Origin: Methanocalculus taiwanensis
Lineage (GTDB): Archaea > Halobacteriota > Methanomicrobia > Methanomicrobiales > Methanocorpusculaceae
Direction of reading: 5' to 3'
NCBI RefSeq assembly: GCF_024372745.1
Contig: NZ_VOTZ01000008.1
Location: 1-64,000 of the forward strand
DNA: 64,000 nt
Under the pieces are notes generated by a model. The model was not told the origin of the DNA. It searched no databases and worked only from the letters and a program-made list of their open reading frames with translations. The first letter of the stretch is position 1, and every line of letters begins with the position of its first letter. The translations under genes and the position numbers were made by a program. Shown piece after piece: positions 19,257 through 27,895 of the stretch.

Positions 19257-21056
19257 CTATTTCATCAGATCAAAGAGGAAATACAGAAAAGCGATGATGC
19301 TGATGAAGATGATCCCGTACCCGCCACCCCATATCGAGATCTGTTCGTCCGGGTACTGATCCTTCATACAGATAAGACGCTCTTCATACGCCCTTGTTTT
19401 TGATGGATCAGAGAATGCCCGGACACAGGGAAGTGCAATGCTCCTGAGTGCAATCTGGCAGGCAACCGGCGGATTTGCAGCGATGGTTCTGAGAGCAGAA
19501 ATGATATGGCGAAGGCCCGCACCAATCAGATCGGCTCCATGAACAAGCGGGTTGTTTGCGACCCATGCAACGGATCTTCCCGCCCGTATATAGAGGAAGT
19601 CAATATCTCTTTCAAATCCACGCCACGGCCTTCCAAGAGGCCGGAGAATCAGCAGAATGAGTCCGGCACCAGCAAAGATCAGTGCCGACTCGAAGAGATG
19701 GGAAGCGGCAAACGGATGGGCTGCGCTCATCCCCGGCAGCAGACTTGTCAGGAGAGCCGGGTTGAGGCCGATTACGATACAGAGCAGAGCAGTAACACTC
19801 ATTGCGATCATCATCGGGAGAGGGGCGTCGCGTGGTATCTGCTCGTTCCCCCTTCCGGAAGCGGATCTGAAGAAGCCGAGGTAGAGGAAGCGGACGACAT
19901 AGATGGCGGTGAACACTGCTGAGATCATGAGAAGGGGAGTGAGGTATGGCACTGCTCCTGCTGCCTCGATCACCATACCCTTGCTGACTGCGCCATTGAA
20001 CCCCGGCACACCGGCGAGTGCCAGGCCACCGATCACCGCACAGACTGTTGTTTTTGGCATTGTCTTTGAGAGCCCGCCGAGATCCGAGAGGCGGGAAGAG
20101 CCCGTCCTCAGGATCACCGCACCGGCTGCCATAAAGAGGAGCGACTTGAAGAGGATATCATTAACAAGATGTGCAAGCCCCGCATCAAGTCCGGCAACAG
20201 TTCCCACCCCGATTGCCGCAACCATATAGCCTCCCTGGCTGATGATCGAGTACGAGAGGAGGCGCCGGATATCATCCTGCATGAGGGCATAGACAGCACC
20301 GTACAGCGCCATCGCCCCGCCCATGTATGCAACGGCGGTTCCCCATCCACCAATCGCTGCAAGGAGGAAGACGGCTGCTTTTGTCGTGAAGATGCAGAGG
20401 GCAACTGATCCGAGGACAGATGCCCGTGGATAGGCATCCGGAACCCAGGTGTGGAGGGGAATGAATGCGGCATTCACCCCGATCCCGATGAAGAGAAGAA
20501 GGAAGCCGATGCCATCGCCAGCCTGCCCGATTGCCGCACTTCCGGTTGTGGCAATGGTATAGACGACCCCCCCGAGGAGGCAGGCGCCACCGAAGATATG
20601 GAAGAGGAGATACCTGTACCCGGCACCTGATGATTGTGAATCCTTTGAAGCCCAGATGATAGCAAGGGAGGAAAGTGCCAGAAGCTCCCAGAAGACAAAG
20701 ACCGTGATCAGATCTCCTGCATAGACAATCCCAAGTGCTGCTGCAACTGAAGCGAGGATACCGACTATCTCCACTGAATTGAGATCCCGGTATGTTGCGT
20801 AGATGATGACGATGAAGCCTGCAAGCGCAAAGATGGCCCCTGCAAGCTGCCGCATGGAATCGGTTGTCAGGAGGATGGTATCAATACCAGGTATAACCGC
20901 CACAACCAGATCGGGTGATGAGGACCCGATTAAAACCACCATCGCAAGACCGGCTGCACCAAGAAGGAGTGTCCAGATCTTCTGTGCGTGTCCCTTCAGG
21001 ATCGGAACGAGGAGAAGGCCGATGAGAAAGAGAAATGCTGGAGGAAGTCCGATCAT
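19257..21056 (-). CDS. NuoL/M-like ion-translocating antiporter subunit (first paralogue)
   Basis: This 599-residue polytopic membrane protein of the proton_antipo_M family contains LITVFVFWELLALSSLAIIW, AFIPLHTWVPDAY and CIFTTKAAVFLLA. It has a C-terminal extension beyond residue 480 that is soluble up to a final membrane helix. It overlaps the upstream antiporter gene by 4 bases, so it belongs to the mrp operon. It probably substitutes for the NuoL-like N-terminal half of MrpA, which is otherwise missing from this cluster. Confidence 0.82.
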   Translation of the reverse strand: MIGLPPAFLFLIGLLLVPILKGHAQKIWTLLLGAAGLAMVVLIGSSSPDLVVAVIPGIDTILLTTDSMRQLAGAIFALAGFIVIIYATYRDLNSVEIVGILASVAAALGIVYAGDLITVFVFWELLALSSLAIIWASKDSQSSGAGYRYLLFHIFGGACLLGGVVYTIATTGSAAIGQAGDGIGFLLLFIGIGVNAAFIPLHTWVPDAYPRASVLGSVALCIFTTKAAVFLLAAIGGWGTAVAYMGGAMALYGAVYALMQDDIRRLLSYSIISQGGYMVAAIGVGTVAGLDAGLAHLVNDILFKSLLFMAAGAVILRTGSSRLSDLGGLSKTMPKTTVCAVIGGLALAGVPGFNGAVSKGMVIEAAGAVPYLTPLLMISAVFTAIYVVRFLYLGFFRSASGRGNEQIPRDAPLPMMIAMSVTALLCIVIGLNPALLTSLLPGMSAAHPFAASHLFESALIFAGAGLILLILRPLGRPWRGFERDIDFLYIRAGRSVAWVANNPLVHGADLIGAGLRHIISALRTIAANPPVACQIALRSIALPCVRAFSDPSKTRAYEERLICMKDQYPDEQISIWGGGYGIIFISIIAFLYFLFDLMK

Positions 21057-22543
21057 GGCATCACCTGGTGAGTAATCTCGGCAATCGCGATCTCAATCAG
21101 ATCCATAAACGGCATAGAGGGGAAGAAGAAGATCAATACCGATATGCCCGCCGTCAGGATGATTGGAACGAGCATTGTGAGCGGGGGCTCACTGACCAAT
21201 TCGAGGGCCGCAGGATCGTCTGAAATCTCAAAGAGCATCGTGTAGATGATCGGGAAGAAATATGCAGCATTTAAGACGGCACTTGCAATGATCACAAGGA
21301 GGAGGATCGGCACCCCGCCCTCAACTGCACCGAGAGCGAGATAGATCTTGCTGATGATGCCGGATAGCGGAGGAAGCCCGCAGATGCCGATTGCAGCGAC
21401 AGCAAACATGACTGCGGTCACCGGCATCTTCCTCCCGATCCCTTTCATCTCGGAGATGCTCTCTTTACCGGCAGAGACAATGACCGCACCTGCGACAAAG
21501 AAGAGGGTGATCTTCAGGAACGCATGGATCGGGATATGCGCCATCGCCCCGGTCATCCCGGCGATAGAGAGCATCGAGACGCCGAGAAGGATATAGGAGA
21601 GCTGGCTCACCGTTGAGTAGGCAAGCCTCCGCTTCAGGTTATCTTCGGCAAGTGCGAAGAGGGAGGCTACAATGATGGTAAATGAGGCGATCACTGCAAG
21701 GAGGGTGCCAAGGCTAAGCGTTGCCATCAGATCCATCCCAAAGACCCATCCGGCGATCCTGACGATCCCAAAGACGCCTGCGGTAACAACCGCAACTGCA
21801 TGGAGGAACGCCGAAACCGGTGTCGGGGCGACCATCGCCGCCGGGAGCCAGCCATGCAGCGGCATCCATGCCGCCTTCACAAACCCGACCAGGAAAAGGA
21901 TGAAGAGGATCTGGAGGATGAGATCTGATCCCGATCCCGCAAGGAATCCTCCAGCTACAAAGTCGGTTGTTCCGGTGAGGATATAGGTCAGGATGACCGC
22001 GGCAAGGAGGAAGATACCGCCGATGAAGAGATAGGCAAGATATTTCCTTCCTGCTTTCATCGCCTCAGGCGTCTCAACATGGACAACAAGCGGATAGGTG
22101 ATGATCGTAAGGATCTCATAGAATACAAAGAGGGTCAGGAGATTTGCAGAGAACGCGATCCCGATTGCAGCGGCTATTGCAACGGCGAGGCAGAAGAAGA
22201 ACCTCGTCTGGGCATGTTCTTTGAGGGATCTCATGTACCCGATTGCATAGAATGAATTCAGGAGGAAGAGAGATGCTGCAACAAGGGCAAAGACCATTCC
22301 GAAGGCATCAACCTTCAGGGCAAAGTCGCCGCCCGGGACCATCGGGAGGAGCGTCACCGTGAAACGGTTTCCGGCGAGCACCCCGGGGAGCATCAGGAGG
22401 ACTGAGACGAGCATCGCAACTGTCGCTGTAATCGTGACACCCTCGCGGAGATTCTCATATTTCCCGGTCGCCAGTATCAGAACCGATGCGAGGAGCGGGA
22501 TTGCTATCACTATTGCGGGGATGAGAGATGTGATATCTGCCAT
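21053..22543 (-). CDS. Mrp antiporter subunit D-like (second copy)
   Basis: The 496-residue protein is a second MrpD/NuoM-type membrane subunit. AWMPLHGWLPAAM followed by APTPVSAFLHAVAVVTAG matches the channel core of NuoL/MrpA-type subunits more than the first MrpD. FVFYEILTIITYPLV carries the conserved helix Glu. It starts directly after mrpD and overlaps the next antiporter gene by 4 bases. It should contribute an ion path to the membrane complex. Confidence 0.82.
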   Translation of the reverse strand: MADITSLIPAIVIAIPLLASVLILATGKYENLREGVTITATVAMLVSVLLMLPGVLAGNRFTVTLLPMVPGGDFALKVDAFGMVFALVAASLFLLNSFYAIGYMRSLKEHAQTRFFFCLAVAIAAAIGIAFSANLLTLFVFYEILTIITYPLVVHVETPEAMKAGRKYLAYLFIGGIFLLAAVILTYILTGTTDFVAGGFLAGSGSDLILQILFILFLVGFVKAAWMPLHGWLPAAMVAPTPVSAFLHAVAVVTAGVFGIVRIAGWVFGMDLMATLSLGTLLAVIASFTIIVASLFALAEDNLKRRLAYSTVSQLSYILLGVSMLSIAGMTGAMAHIPIHAFLKITLFFVAGAVIVSAGKESISEMKGIGRKMPVTAVMFAVAAIGICGLPPLSGIISKIYLALGAVEGGVPILLLVIIASAVLNAAYFFPIIYTMLFEISDDPAALELVSEPPLTMLVPIILTAGISVLIFFFPSMPFMDLIEIAIAEITHQVMP

Positions 22544-22545
22544 AA

Positions 22546-24054
22546 TCAGGCACCTCCAAGGAGCAGGAGTGCCGCGGGACCGACTGCCCCCATCAGCACC
22601 TCGACGAAGATGCCGAAGAGGAGGCAGAGGATGGCCAGGCAGACCATCGGGGCGAGCATCGAGAGAGGGCCTTCGCGTTCTGCTGTATGTGTATGATGAT
22701 CCTCGTCATGCCCTCCGTGCGGATCGCCGAAGTAGGCGATCTCAATGAAACGCCAGATATAGATGGCAGCAAGAAGGGAGCCGACCAGGAGTACCGCAGC
22801 ATATGGCCAGAGCCCCGCTTCAAATGCCCCGAGCACCAGGTAGTATTTGCTCATGAACCCGATTGTCGGGGGAATGCCGATCATCGATGCTCCTGCAAGC
22901 GCAAAAGCTGCACAGGATATCGGCATCGTCTTTGAGAGTCCTTTCATGTCGCTTAAGCGGGAGGTACCCATCCGGTAGATGATCAGGCCTGCCACCATGA
23001 AGAGGCAGCCTTTCATCACCGCATGGCCGAGAATGTGCAGGAGACCGCCTTCAAGCGCAATCTCATTTGCAACGCCAAGGGCGAACATGATATACCCGAT
23101 CTGGCTGACGCTTGAATATGCCAGCATCCGCTTGAGATCCTCCTGTGCAATCGCAAGGACTGCACCCGCAACGATCGCCACTGTTGCCATCAGGAGGATA
23201 AATCCGGTCACCGGGAAGCTGTCTATGATATATGCGGTCGTAAAGACCGTGAAGAGGAGCCGAAAGAGTGCATAGACGCTCACCTTCGCCATCACCGTCG
23301 AGATCAGCACCGTCACTGCTGATGGCGATTCGGCATATGCATCCGGCAGCCAGAGATGGAGCGGGAAGAATGCCACCTTGATGGAGAAGCCAATCATCAG
23401 GAAGAGGAATGCCGAATGGACTGTGGCAAGGTGGTACGATGCAGGGAGCAGTGTGGCAAGCTCTGCCATATTCAGCGTCCCGGTTACGACATAGAGGTTC
23501 CCGATACCAAGAAGGATGAAACCGGCAGCAATTGAGCCGAGGATCAGGTAATTGAAGCTTGCCAGATAGGAATGGGGTTTTCGGGATGAGGCGATCAGCG
23601 TATATGCAGCAATCGAGGAGATTTCAAGGAAGACATAGAGATTGAAGACATCCCCGGTGATCGTCATACCCACAAGCCCGGTCACAAGCAGCTGGAAAAG
23701 CACATAGAAGGAGACGATCTTATCTGGTGCAATCTCCTTCTCGACACTCCTCCGTGCATAGACAATCGTCGCAGCAGCAAGGAGCAGGATAGCTACGAGT
23801 ATAAACCCGTTGAAACTGTCGATGACGAGCTCGATTCCAAGCGGGGGCGCCCAGCTTCCAAGATGGTACCTGATTGTACCTCCGTCAAGCACCCGGAGAA
23901 GTATGGCTAGTGATGCCAGGAACTGGGAGAGGATCGTGATGAGTGCTATCGGGTAGCAGAACCTCCGGTCATACCATCCGGTAGCAAGTATCAGGAGTGA
24001 GGCGAGGATTGGGATTGCTACCAGGAATACCGGAATATGATTGATGATCGTCAC
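22546..24054 (-). CDS. mrpD: Mrp-type Na+/H+ antiporter subunit D
   Basis: The 502-residue polytopic protein shows the MrpD/NuoN-like core: DVFNLYVFLEISSIAAYTLI with the conserved Glu, KVAFFPLHLWLPDAY with the conserved Lys, and ASMIGIPPTIGF. It follows mrpC with a 4-base overlap, the standard order C-D. A His-rich loop (GDPHGGHDEDHHTHTAE) near residues 455-472 is unusual and might bind metal, but could equally be a neutral cytoplasmic loop. Confidence 0.88.
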   Translation of the reverse strand: MTIINHIPVFLVAIPILASLLILATGWYDRRFCYPIALITILSQFLASLAILLRVLDGGTIRYHLGSWAPPLGIELVIDSFNGFILVAILLLAAATIVYARRSVEKEIAPDKIVSFYVLFQLLVTGLVGMTITGDVFNLYVFLEISSIAAYTLIASSRKPHSYLASFNYLILGSIAAGFILLGIGNLYVVTGTLNMAELATLLPASYHLATVHSAFLFLMIGFSIKVAFFPLHLWLPDAYAESPSAVTVLISTVMAKVSVYALFRLLFTVFTTAYIIDSFPVTGFILLMATVAIVAGAVLAIAQEDLKRMLAYSSVSQIGYIMFALGVANEIALEGGLLHILGHAVMKGCLFMVAGLIIYRMGTSRLSDMKGLSKTMPISCAAFALAGASMIGIPPTIGFMSKYYLVLGAFEAGLWPYAAVLLVGSLLAAIYIWRFIEIAYFGDPHGGHDEDHHTHTAEREGPLSMLAPMVCLAILCLLFGIFVEVLMGAVGPAALLLLGGA

Positions 24055-24428
24055 CTCTTCCTCACCACCTGCATCAGTTCATCCTCATCGATCACACCGT
24101 ACTCTTCGTAGATACGGACGATTAAAGAGAGGGCAACGGCTGTCACACTCACCCCGACGACGATTGCAGTCAGGATCAGGACATGCGGGAGCGGGTTCAC
24201 ATAGAGTGCTGAAATTCCTTCAGCCGTATAGATGGGTGCCGTGCCACCCCGGACTTCGGCAAACGAGATATAGAAGAGGAATATCGCCGTCTGGAAGATG
24301 TTCAGCCCGATGATCTTCTTCACAAGGTTCTGTTTGGCAATCAGGGCATACAGCCCGATCAGCATCAGGATGATTGCCATCCAGTAATTATATCGGGATA
24401 GGAAGAGTTCAGAAAATGACTCTATCAT
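24051..24428 (-). CDS. mrpC: Mrp-type antiporter subunit C (NuoK-like)
   Basis: This 125-residue protein has three membrane helices with the NuoK/MrpC pattern (LYALIAKQNLVKKIIGLNIFQTAIFLFYIS, then HVLILTAIVVGVSVTAVALSLIVRIYEEYG). It overlaps mrpB and mrpD by 4 bases each. In the family it forms part of the membrane ion channel of Mrp and complex I-like assemblies. Confidence 0.9.
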   Translation of the reverse strand: MIESFSELFLSRYNYWMAIILMLIGLYALIAKQNLVKKIIGLNIFQTAIFLFYISFAEVRGGTAPIYTAEGISALYVNPLPHVLILTAIVVGVSVTAVALSLIVRIYEEYGVIDEDELMQVVRKR

Positions 24429-24856
24429 GATGATTCCTCCCCGTTTCCTGAGATATCATAGATGATCGAGACCATCGCCGCCATGACAGCGATGCCGATT
24501 CCGGCTTCAACCAGATCGATCAGGATGCCATGGAGGTGCGGTATCCCAAGTACCGCCTCAATCGCAGCGTATTCGAGGAAGTTGCCTGCCATAAGGAGAG
24601 CCAGAAATCCTATTCCCGCATAGATGGTAATTCCAATCACCGAGAGCCACATGATGCCCCTGTTGTCTATCCGGCGGCGTACATTCGCTGTTCCAAAAGC
24701 GATGATCATCAGGATGAATGAAGCTGCAAAGACAACACCGCCCTGGAAACCGCCGCCTGCCCCGGATGCGCCATGTACGATCACATAGAGGGCAAAGATC
24801 TGGATGAAAGGTACCGCAAGCCGGGACACCGTCCTGATGACCACATTCTCCATCAT
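24425..24856 (-). CDS. mrpB: Mrp-type antiporter subunit B
   Basis: The 143-residue MnhB-family protein starts VIRTVSRLAVPFIQIFALYVIVHG and contains GAGGGFQGGVVFAASFIL, the signature of MrpB. It has four membrane helices. Start and stop overlap the flanking genes by 4 bases. It carries out no known catalysis itself but is needed for the antiporter in bacteria. Confidence 0.9.
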   Translation of the reverse strand: MMENVVIRTVSRLAVPFIQIFALYVIVHGASGAGGGFQGGVVFAASFILMIIAFGTANVRRRIDNRGIMWLSVIGITIYAGIGFLALLMAGNFLEYAAIEAVLGIPHLHGILIDLVEAGIGIAVMAAMVSIIYDISGNGEESS

Positions 24857-25128
24857 AGCCGCCCACCCCTTCGGAGCAGGAGTGCTACCGAAATCCCTGC
24901 GGTGAAGATCACAACGACTTCCCCGAGCGTATCAAAGCCACGATAGCTTGCAAGTATCGCCGTGACAATATTATCAATCCCGATATCAGGAAGGACGGCA
25001 TCCACATACAGCTGTCCGGTATATTGTGTTGCGGGAGCATCCGGATCGCCAAACGCAGGCATATCCTCAACTGCCCAGAAGAGGATGATTCCGATGAAAA
25101 GGACCGCGATGAGTGCTTTTACCTTCAA
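24853..25128 (-). CDS. MbhE-like small membrane subunit of the Mrp complex
   Basis: This is a 91-residue protein with an N-terminal helix and a C-terminal helix, with DNIVTAILASYRGFDTLGEVVVIFTAGI in between. That segment corresponds to the C-terminal end of MrpA, encoded as separate small proteins in archaeal Mbh/Mrp clusters (MbhE position). Coupled by overlaps to both neighbours. Short length is normal for the split form. Confidence 0.8.
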   Translation of the reverse strand: MKVKALIAVLFIGIILFWAVEDMPAFGDPDAPATQYTGQLYVDAVLPDIGIDNIVTAILASYRGFDTLGEVVVIFTAGISVALLLRRGGRL

Positions 25129-25370
25129 TCTGATGAACTCCTTCTGGTTCGTGCGATTGCTGCAATAAAGAGCACAGTCGTAATTCCGGCGCCGACGGTA
25201 GCTTCTGTGAATGCAACATCAACGGCATTCATCTCTGCCCATAGTACCGTCATAATCAGCGAATATGCGGCAAGTACAATCGTCGCATGGAGGAGATCCT
25301 TCACTGTGATCGCCGCGATTGCACAGATGGTCATGAAGAGGAGGAGAGCAAAATCAAGTTCCCAGATCAT
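25125..25370 (-). CDS. MbhD/DUF4040-like small membrane subunit of the Mrp complex
   Basis: This 81-residue, three-helix protein contains DLLHATIVLAAYSLIMTVLWAEMNAVDVAFTEA in its centre, the DUF4040 pattern found in MrpA C-terminal parts and in MbhD. The conserved Glu in AFTEAT is present. It overlaps mrpG and the MbhE-like gene. The split arrangement marks this as an archaeal-type Mrp cluster. Confidence 0.82.
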   Translation of the reverse strand: MIWELDFALLLFMTICAIAAITVKDLLHATIVLAAYSLIMTVLWAEMNAVDVAFTEATVGAGITTVLFIAAIARTRRSSSD

Positions 25371-25690
25371 TGCCGTTCATCCCCCTTCTTCCACGGTGTA
25401 ACCCCCCTCGAATGGGCGACATTCACAAGTGCATGTACAGCTGTCGGGGAGGAGATAAAGATAAAGATTGCAAGGAGGAGCAGCTTCACCGAGATCAGCG
25501 TCATGCCTTCGTAGAGGATGAAGCCGATCAGCATCATCCCTTCCCCGAGCGTATCGCACTTGCCGCTTGCATGTGCACGTGTATAGAAATCCGGAAGCCT
25601 GATCAGCCCGACTGCACCGACGACCATGAAAAAGAGGCCGATTCCGATACAGACAAGAGCAAGGATATTTAGAGGACTCAGGATATACAC
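25367..25690 (-). CDS. mrpG: Mrp-type antiporter subunit G
   Basis: The 107-residue MnhG-family protein contains GLFFMVVGAVGLIRLPDFYTRAHASGKCDTLGEGMMLIG, the MrpG signature. It has three membrane helices. The gene overlaps both mrpF and the DUF4040-like gene, consistent with one long transcript. Confidence 0.9.
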   Translation of the reverse strand: MYILSPLNILALVCIGIGLFFMVVGAVGLIRLPDFYTRAHASGKCDTLGEGMMLIGFILYEGMTLISVKLLLLAIFIFISSPTAVHALVNVAHSRGVTPWKKGDERQ

Positions 25691-25941
25691 CCCCTCTTCA
25701 GGTACTTTGCAATAGCGAGCGTTGCGATGAAGTTGATCATGGCATAGACGATAGAGATGTCGATGAAGAGCGGGCGCTCGTAGATAAAACCGATGATCAC
25801 AAGGAGGATGATCGTCTTTGTACCGACTGTGTTTACCGCAATCAACCTGTTCTCAACACCAGGTCCAAAGATCACACGGTAGAGGCAGAGGAAGATCGTA
25901 AGGATCAGGATGATCCCGCTTGCGAGGAAGATATCGATCAT
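25678..25941 (-). CDS. mrpF: Mrp-type antiporter subunit F
   Basis: An 87-residue, three-helix MnhF-family protein with YRVIFGPGVENRLIAVNTVGTK and IDISIVYAMINFIATLAIAKYLKRG, both diagnostic of MrpF. The start overlaps the mrpE stop by 4 bases and the 3' end overlaps mrpG by 13 bases. Confidence 0.9.
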   Translation of the reverse strand: MIDIFLASGIILILTIFLCLYRVIFGPGVENRLIAVNTVGTKTIILLVIIGFIYERPLFIDISIVYAMINFIATLAIAKYLKRGCIS

Positions 25942-26522
25942 GGCCCTTCACCAAATATGTCCGCGAGTCTCTTCTGGATGCTCCGCTTCCGGAGGAGATC
26001 CTCTTCTGCTGATTCCCTGACCAGTGCATGTACAGTGAAGGTTCCTCTCCTGACATCAACGGTGATTGTGCCTGGTGTGAGAGTCATTGCATTTGCAAAT
26101 GCAGTTCTCGGAACATCACCTGAAAATCCGGTATCAATGGTAAGAATCTCCGGATCGATGGGCATCTTCGGGTGCAGGACACGGTAGGCAACATCAAGGT
26201 TCGCAATGAGGATCTCCACCATCAGCTGTGGCAGGAAGAGGATAAACCGGATGAATATGCGTCCTGACTGGATGAGGCTCCGATCAGATCGCAGGATCAG
26301 ATCCCCGGATATGAGCGTCACAATCCCACAACAGATGATCCCGGCCCCGATGTGAAAGAGATCGAAGTATCCTGACAGGATATACCAGAAGATCATCAGA
26401 ATCGTAAAGGTAGCGATCAGTTTTCCGGGTGAAGATCGCCTGTTCTCTGAAGATATCTCAAACCCTCCGCAAGAATCGTCTCTTCTAGATTGGAGAGTGT
26501 TATTTATAAACCTGTGTTTCAT
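25938..26522 (-). CDS. mrpE: Mrp-type antiporter subunit E
   Basis: MnhE-family protein with two membrane helices, then PQLMVEILIANLDVAYRVLHPKMPIDPEI and a soluble C-terminal domain with NAMTLTPGTITVDVR, the MrpE signature. The ATG at 26522 gives 194 residues but is probably wrong. It lies upstream of the only good TATA box (26503-26510). A strong GGAGGG follows near 26462-26468, and no ATG, GTG or TTG codon is in frame until residue 44, inside the first helix. The ATA codon at 26456, seven bases after GGAGG, is a possible non-standard start. The gene is first in the mrp operon. Confidence 0.85.
   Translation of the reverse strand: MKHRFINNTLQSRRDDSCGGFEISSENRRSSPGKLIATFTILMIFWYILSGYFDLFHIGAGIICCGIVTLISGDLILRSDRSLIQSGRIFIRFILFLPQLMVEILIANLDVAYRVLHPKMPIDPEILTIDTGFSGDVPRTAFANAMTLTPGTITVDVRRGTFTVHALVRESAEEDLLRKRSIQKRLADIFGEGP
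26503..26510. promoter_or_regulatory. Shared palindromic TATA box between mrpE and the DUF2124 gene
   Basis: TTTATAAA is self-complementary and sits between two divergent genes. Read to the right it predicts initiation near 26532, just before GGAG and the ATG at 26547. Read to the left it predicts initiation near 26481, just before GGAGGG of mrpE. No second good box is visible in this short region. Confidence 0.5.
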
Positions 26523-26546
26523 ATGGTTCTATCGGAGAAAAAAACT

Positions 26547-27032
26547 ATGACCACTGTAACCACATTAACAGGTGTTCCGGGTATACTCAGGCCCTTCAAG
26601 GAATTTCTGAAAGAGAAGGGTCTCCCTGAAGGCTCGCAGATCGTCTACTATGGCTGTGCCGGAACCTGCACCCCGTTTGTCGAGCTACTCGCCTATGCAA
26701 CGCGCGATCTGAACCTGACACACCTCTTTGTTCCGCTCTTTGATGAGGCAAATGCCCATGTACTGAAGTCTGTTCCTGCTGTCGGCATGCAGGCGAAAGA
26801 GGGGGCGGCAGTGAAACCCGCATTAATTGTCCTGATGGGCGGCCTTGCCATGCCGGGAGTTCCGGTGACGATCGAAGAGGTAAAAGCCGTAGTATCAAAA
26901 CACGGCGTTCCGGTAGCAGGAGTCTGTTTCATGAGCATGTTTGAAAAGTCAGGGTGGCTTTTAGAGATCTCTTTTGAGCTTCTGATCGACGCGAAGATCG
27001 ACCCGGTGACAATTACCAGAAAAGCGAAATAA
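26547..27032 (+). CDS. DUF2124-family protein
   Basis: The 161-residue soluble protein looks like the DUF2124 family of methanogens (GLPEGSQIVYYGCAGTCTPF near the start, MGGLAMPGVPVTIEEV in the middle), a name given from memory. The function is unknown. The Cys pair in GCAGTC could be redox active or bind metal. The start at 26547 is chosen because GGAG lies ten bases before it and the TATA box is at 26503-26510. The gene is divergent from the mrp operon and faces the unknown gene at 27065-27823. Confidence 0.65.
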   Translation: MTTVTTLTGVPGILRPFKEFLKEKGLPEGSQIVYYGCAGTCTPFVELLAYATRDLNLTHLFVPLFDEANAHVLKSVPAVGMQAKEGAAVKPALIVLMGGLAMPGVPVTIEEVKAVVSKHGVPVAGVCFMSMFEKSGWLLEISFELLIDAKIDPVTITRKAK

Positions 27033-27064
27033 AAGTGATTGCAGGAGAAGGGACCTGATCCCTC

Positions 27065-27823
27065 TCACGCATATCCGGGGGGGGTGCCATCATCGGTGCG
27101 GAGAGAGAACCGTTTTGCAAACGACTGGATATCATCCCCGTACCGCCCGACCATCTCCTGATCAAATGCTTCTGCGGGGAGTTTCTTCACCTCGTTCATC
27201 ATAATCAGCGTCAGCTGGAAGAGTGACTCCGGCGTCATCTTCAGGTGCGCAATTGTTCCATTATAAAGGGCAAGGCGGAGTTCAATCATCCAGTTCTGCT
27301 CGCCTTCCCGCCTGAAGGTATTGATATCCGCTGTGAACCAGTCTTCATCAAGGGATCCGACGGATAAGGCGTATGCTTCCTGAACCCGGTTTCCATACAG
27401 GGCGGTGAGATGCTGGAGAACGGCAATTACCTCTGCCTCCTCCTCTTCGCCGACCTGCTTTTGAATATCGGTAAAGAAGGGCGCTGCATTGATATGGCAG
27501 GCTGTTGCCACAACCATCGTTGAACTATGGCCGAGGATCATCGTTAGGGCGTTGACGATCCTGGAGAATGTCCGGCGATCGGTCATATCAACGAGATGAT
27601 ACTCAAAGACATCCCTGATCTGCTCGACCAGTCCGGGGTTCTTCCGTATACTCTCCCCAAATGCCTTCAGATCGCGGATGAATGCATCGGGAACCATGCT
27701 CCCGTTCTCAGGTGTTGGGAGAGCCTCTTCTCCACCTGTAGCTGCCCCATCCTCTGAAACCGGTATATCAGGAACCGGATCGCCTGGAAGAGCGGCATCT
27801 TCTTCAACGATATCATCTGCCAT
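27065..27823 (-). CDS. Uncharacterised 252-residue soluble protein
   Basis: I recognise no family. The first 45 residues are acidic and Pro/Gly-rich, probably disordered. The rest is predicted mostly helical (for example DRRTFSRIVNALTMILGHSS and MTPESLFQLTLIMMNEVKKLP) without catalytic motifs, signal peptide or membrane segment. It lies 73 bases downstream of the frhB stop, on the same strand, with a gap large enough for its own promoter. Whether it is functionally tied to hydrogenase is unknown. Confidence 0.5.
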   Translation of the reverse strand: MADDIVEEDAALPGDPVPDIPVSEDGAATGGEEALPTPENGSMVPDAFIRDLKAFGESIRKNPGLVEQIRDVFEYHLVDMTDRRTFSRIVNALTMILGHSSTMVVATACHINAAPFFTDIQKQVGEEEEAEVIAVLQHLTALYGNRVQEAYALSVGSLDEDWFTADINTFRREGEQNWMIELRLALYNGTIAHLKMTPESLFQLTLIMMNEVKKLPAEAFDQEMVGRYGDDIQSFAKRFSLRTDDGTPPGYA

Positions 27824-27895
27824 TGCTGATATGTAGATGCAGTATCTTTAAACCCCTTTTCTTCTGTTCCTGAGAAACAGGCGGGAAAAAAAAGA

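Noticed and set aside
15825-26522. The cluster as an energy-converting hydrogenase (Mbh/Ech/Eha)
   Set aside because: No NiFe large or small subunit and no NuoB/C/D/I-like genes are present; the E-F-G-B-C-D set points to an Mrp antiporter.
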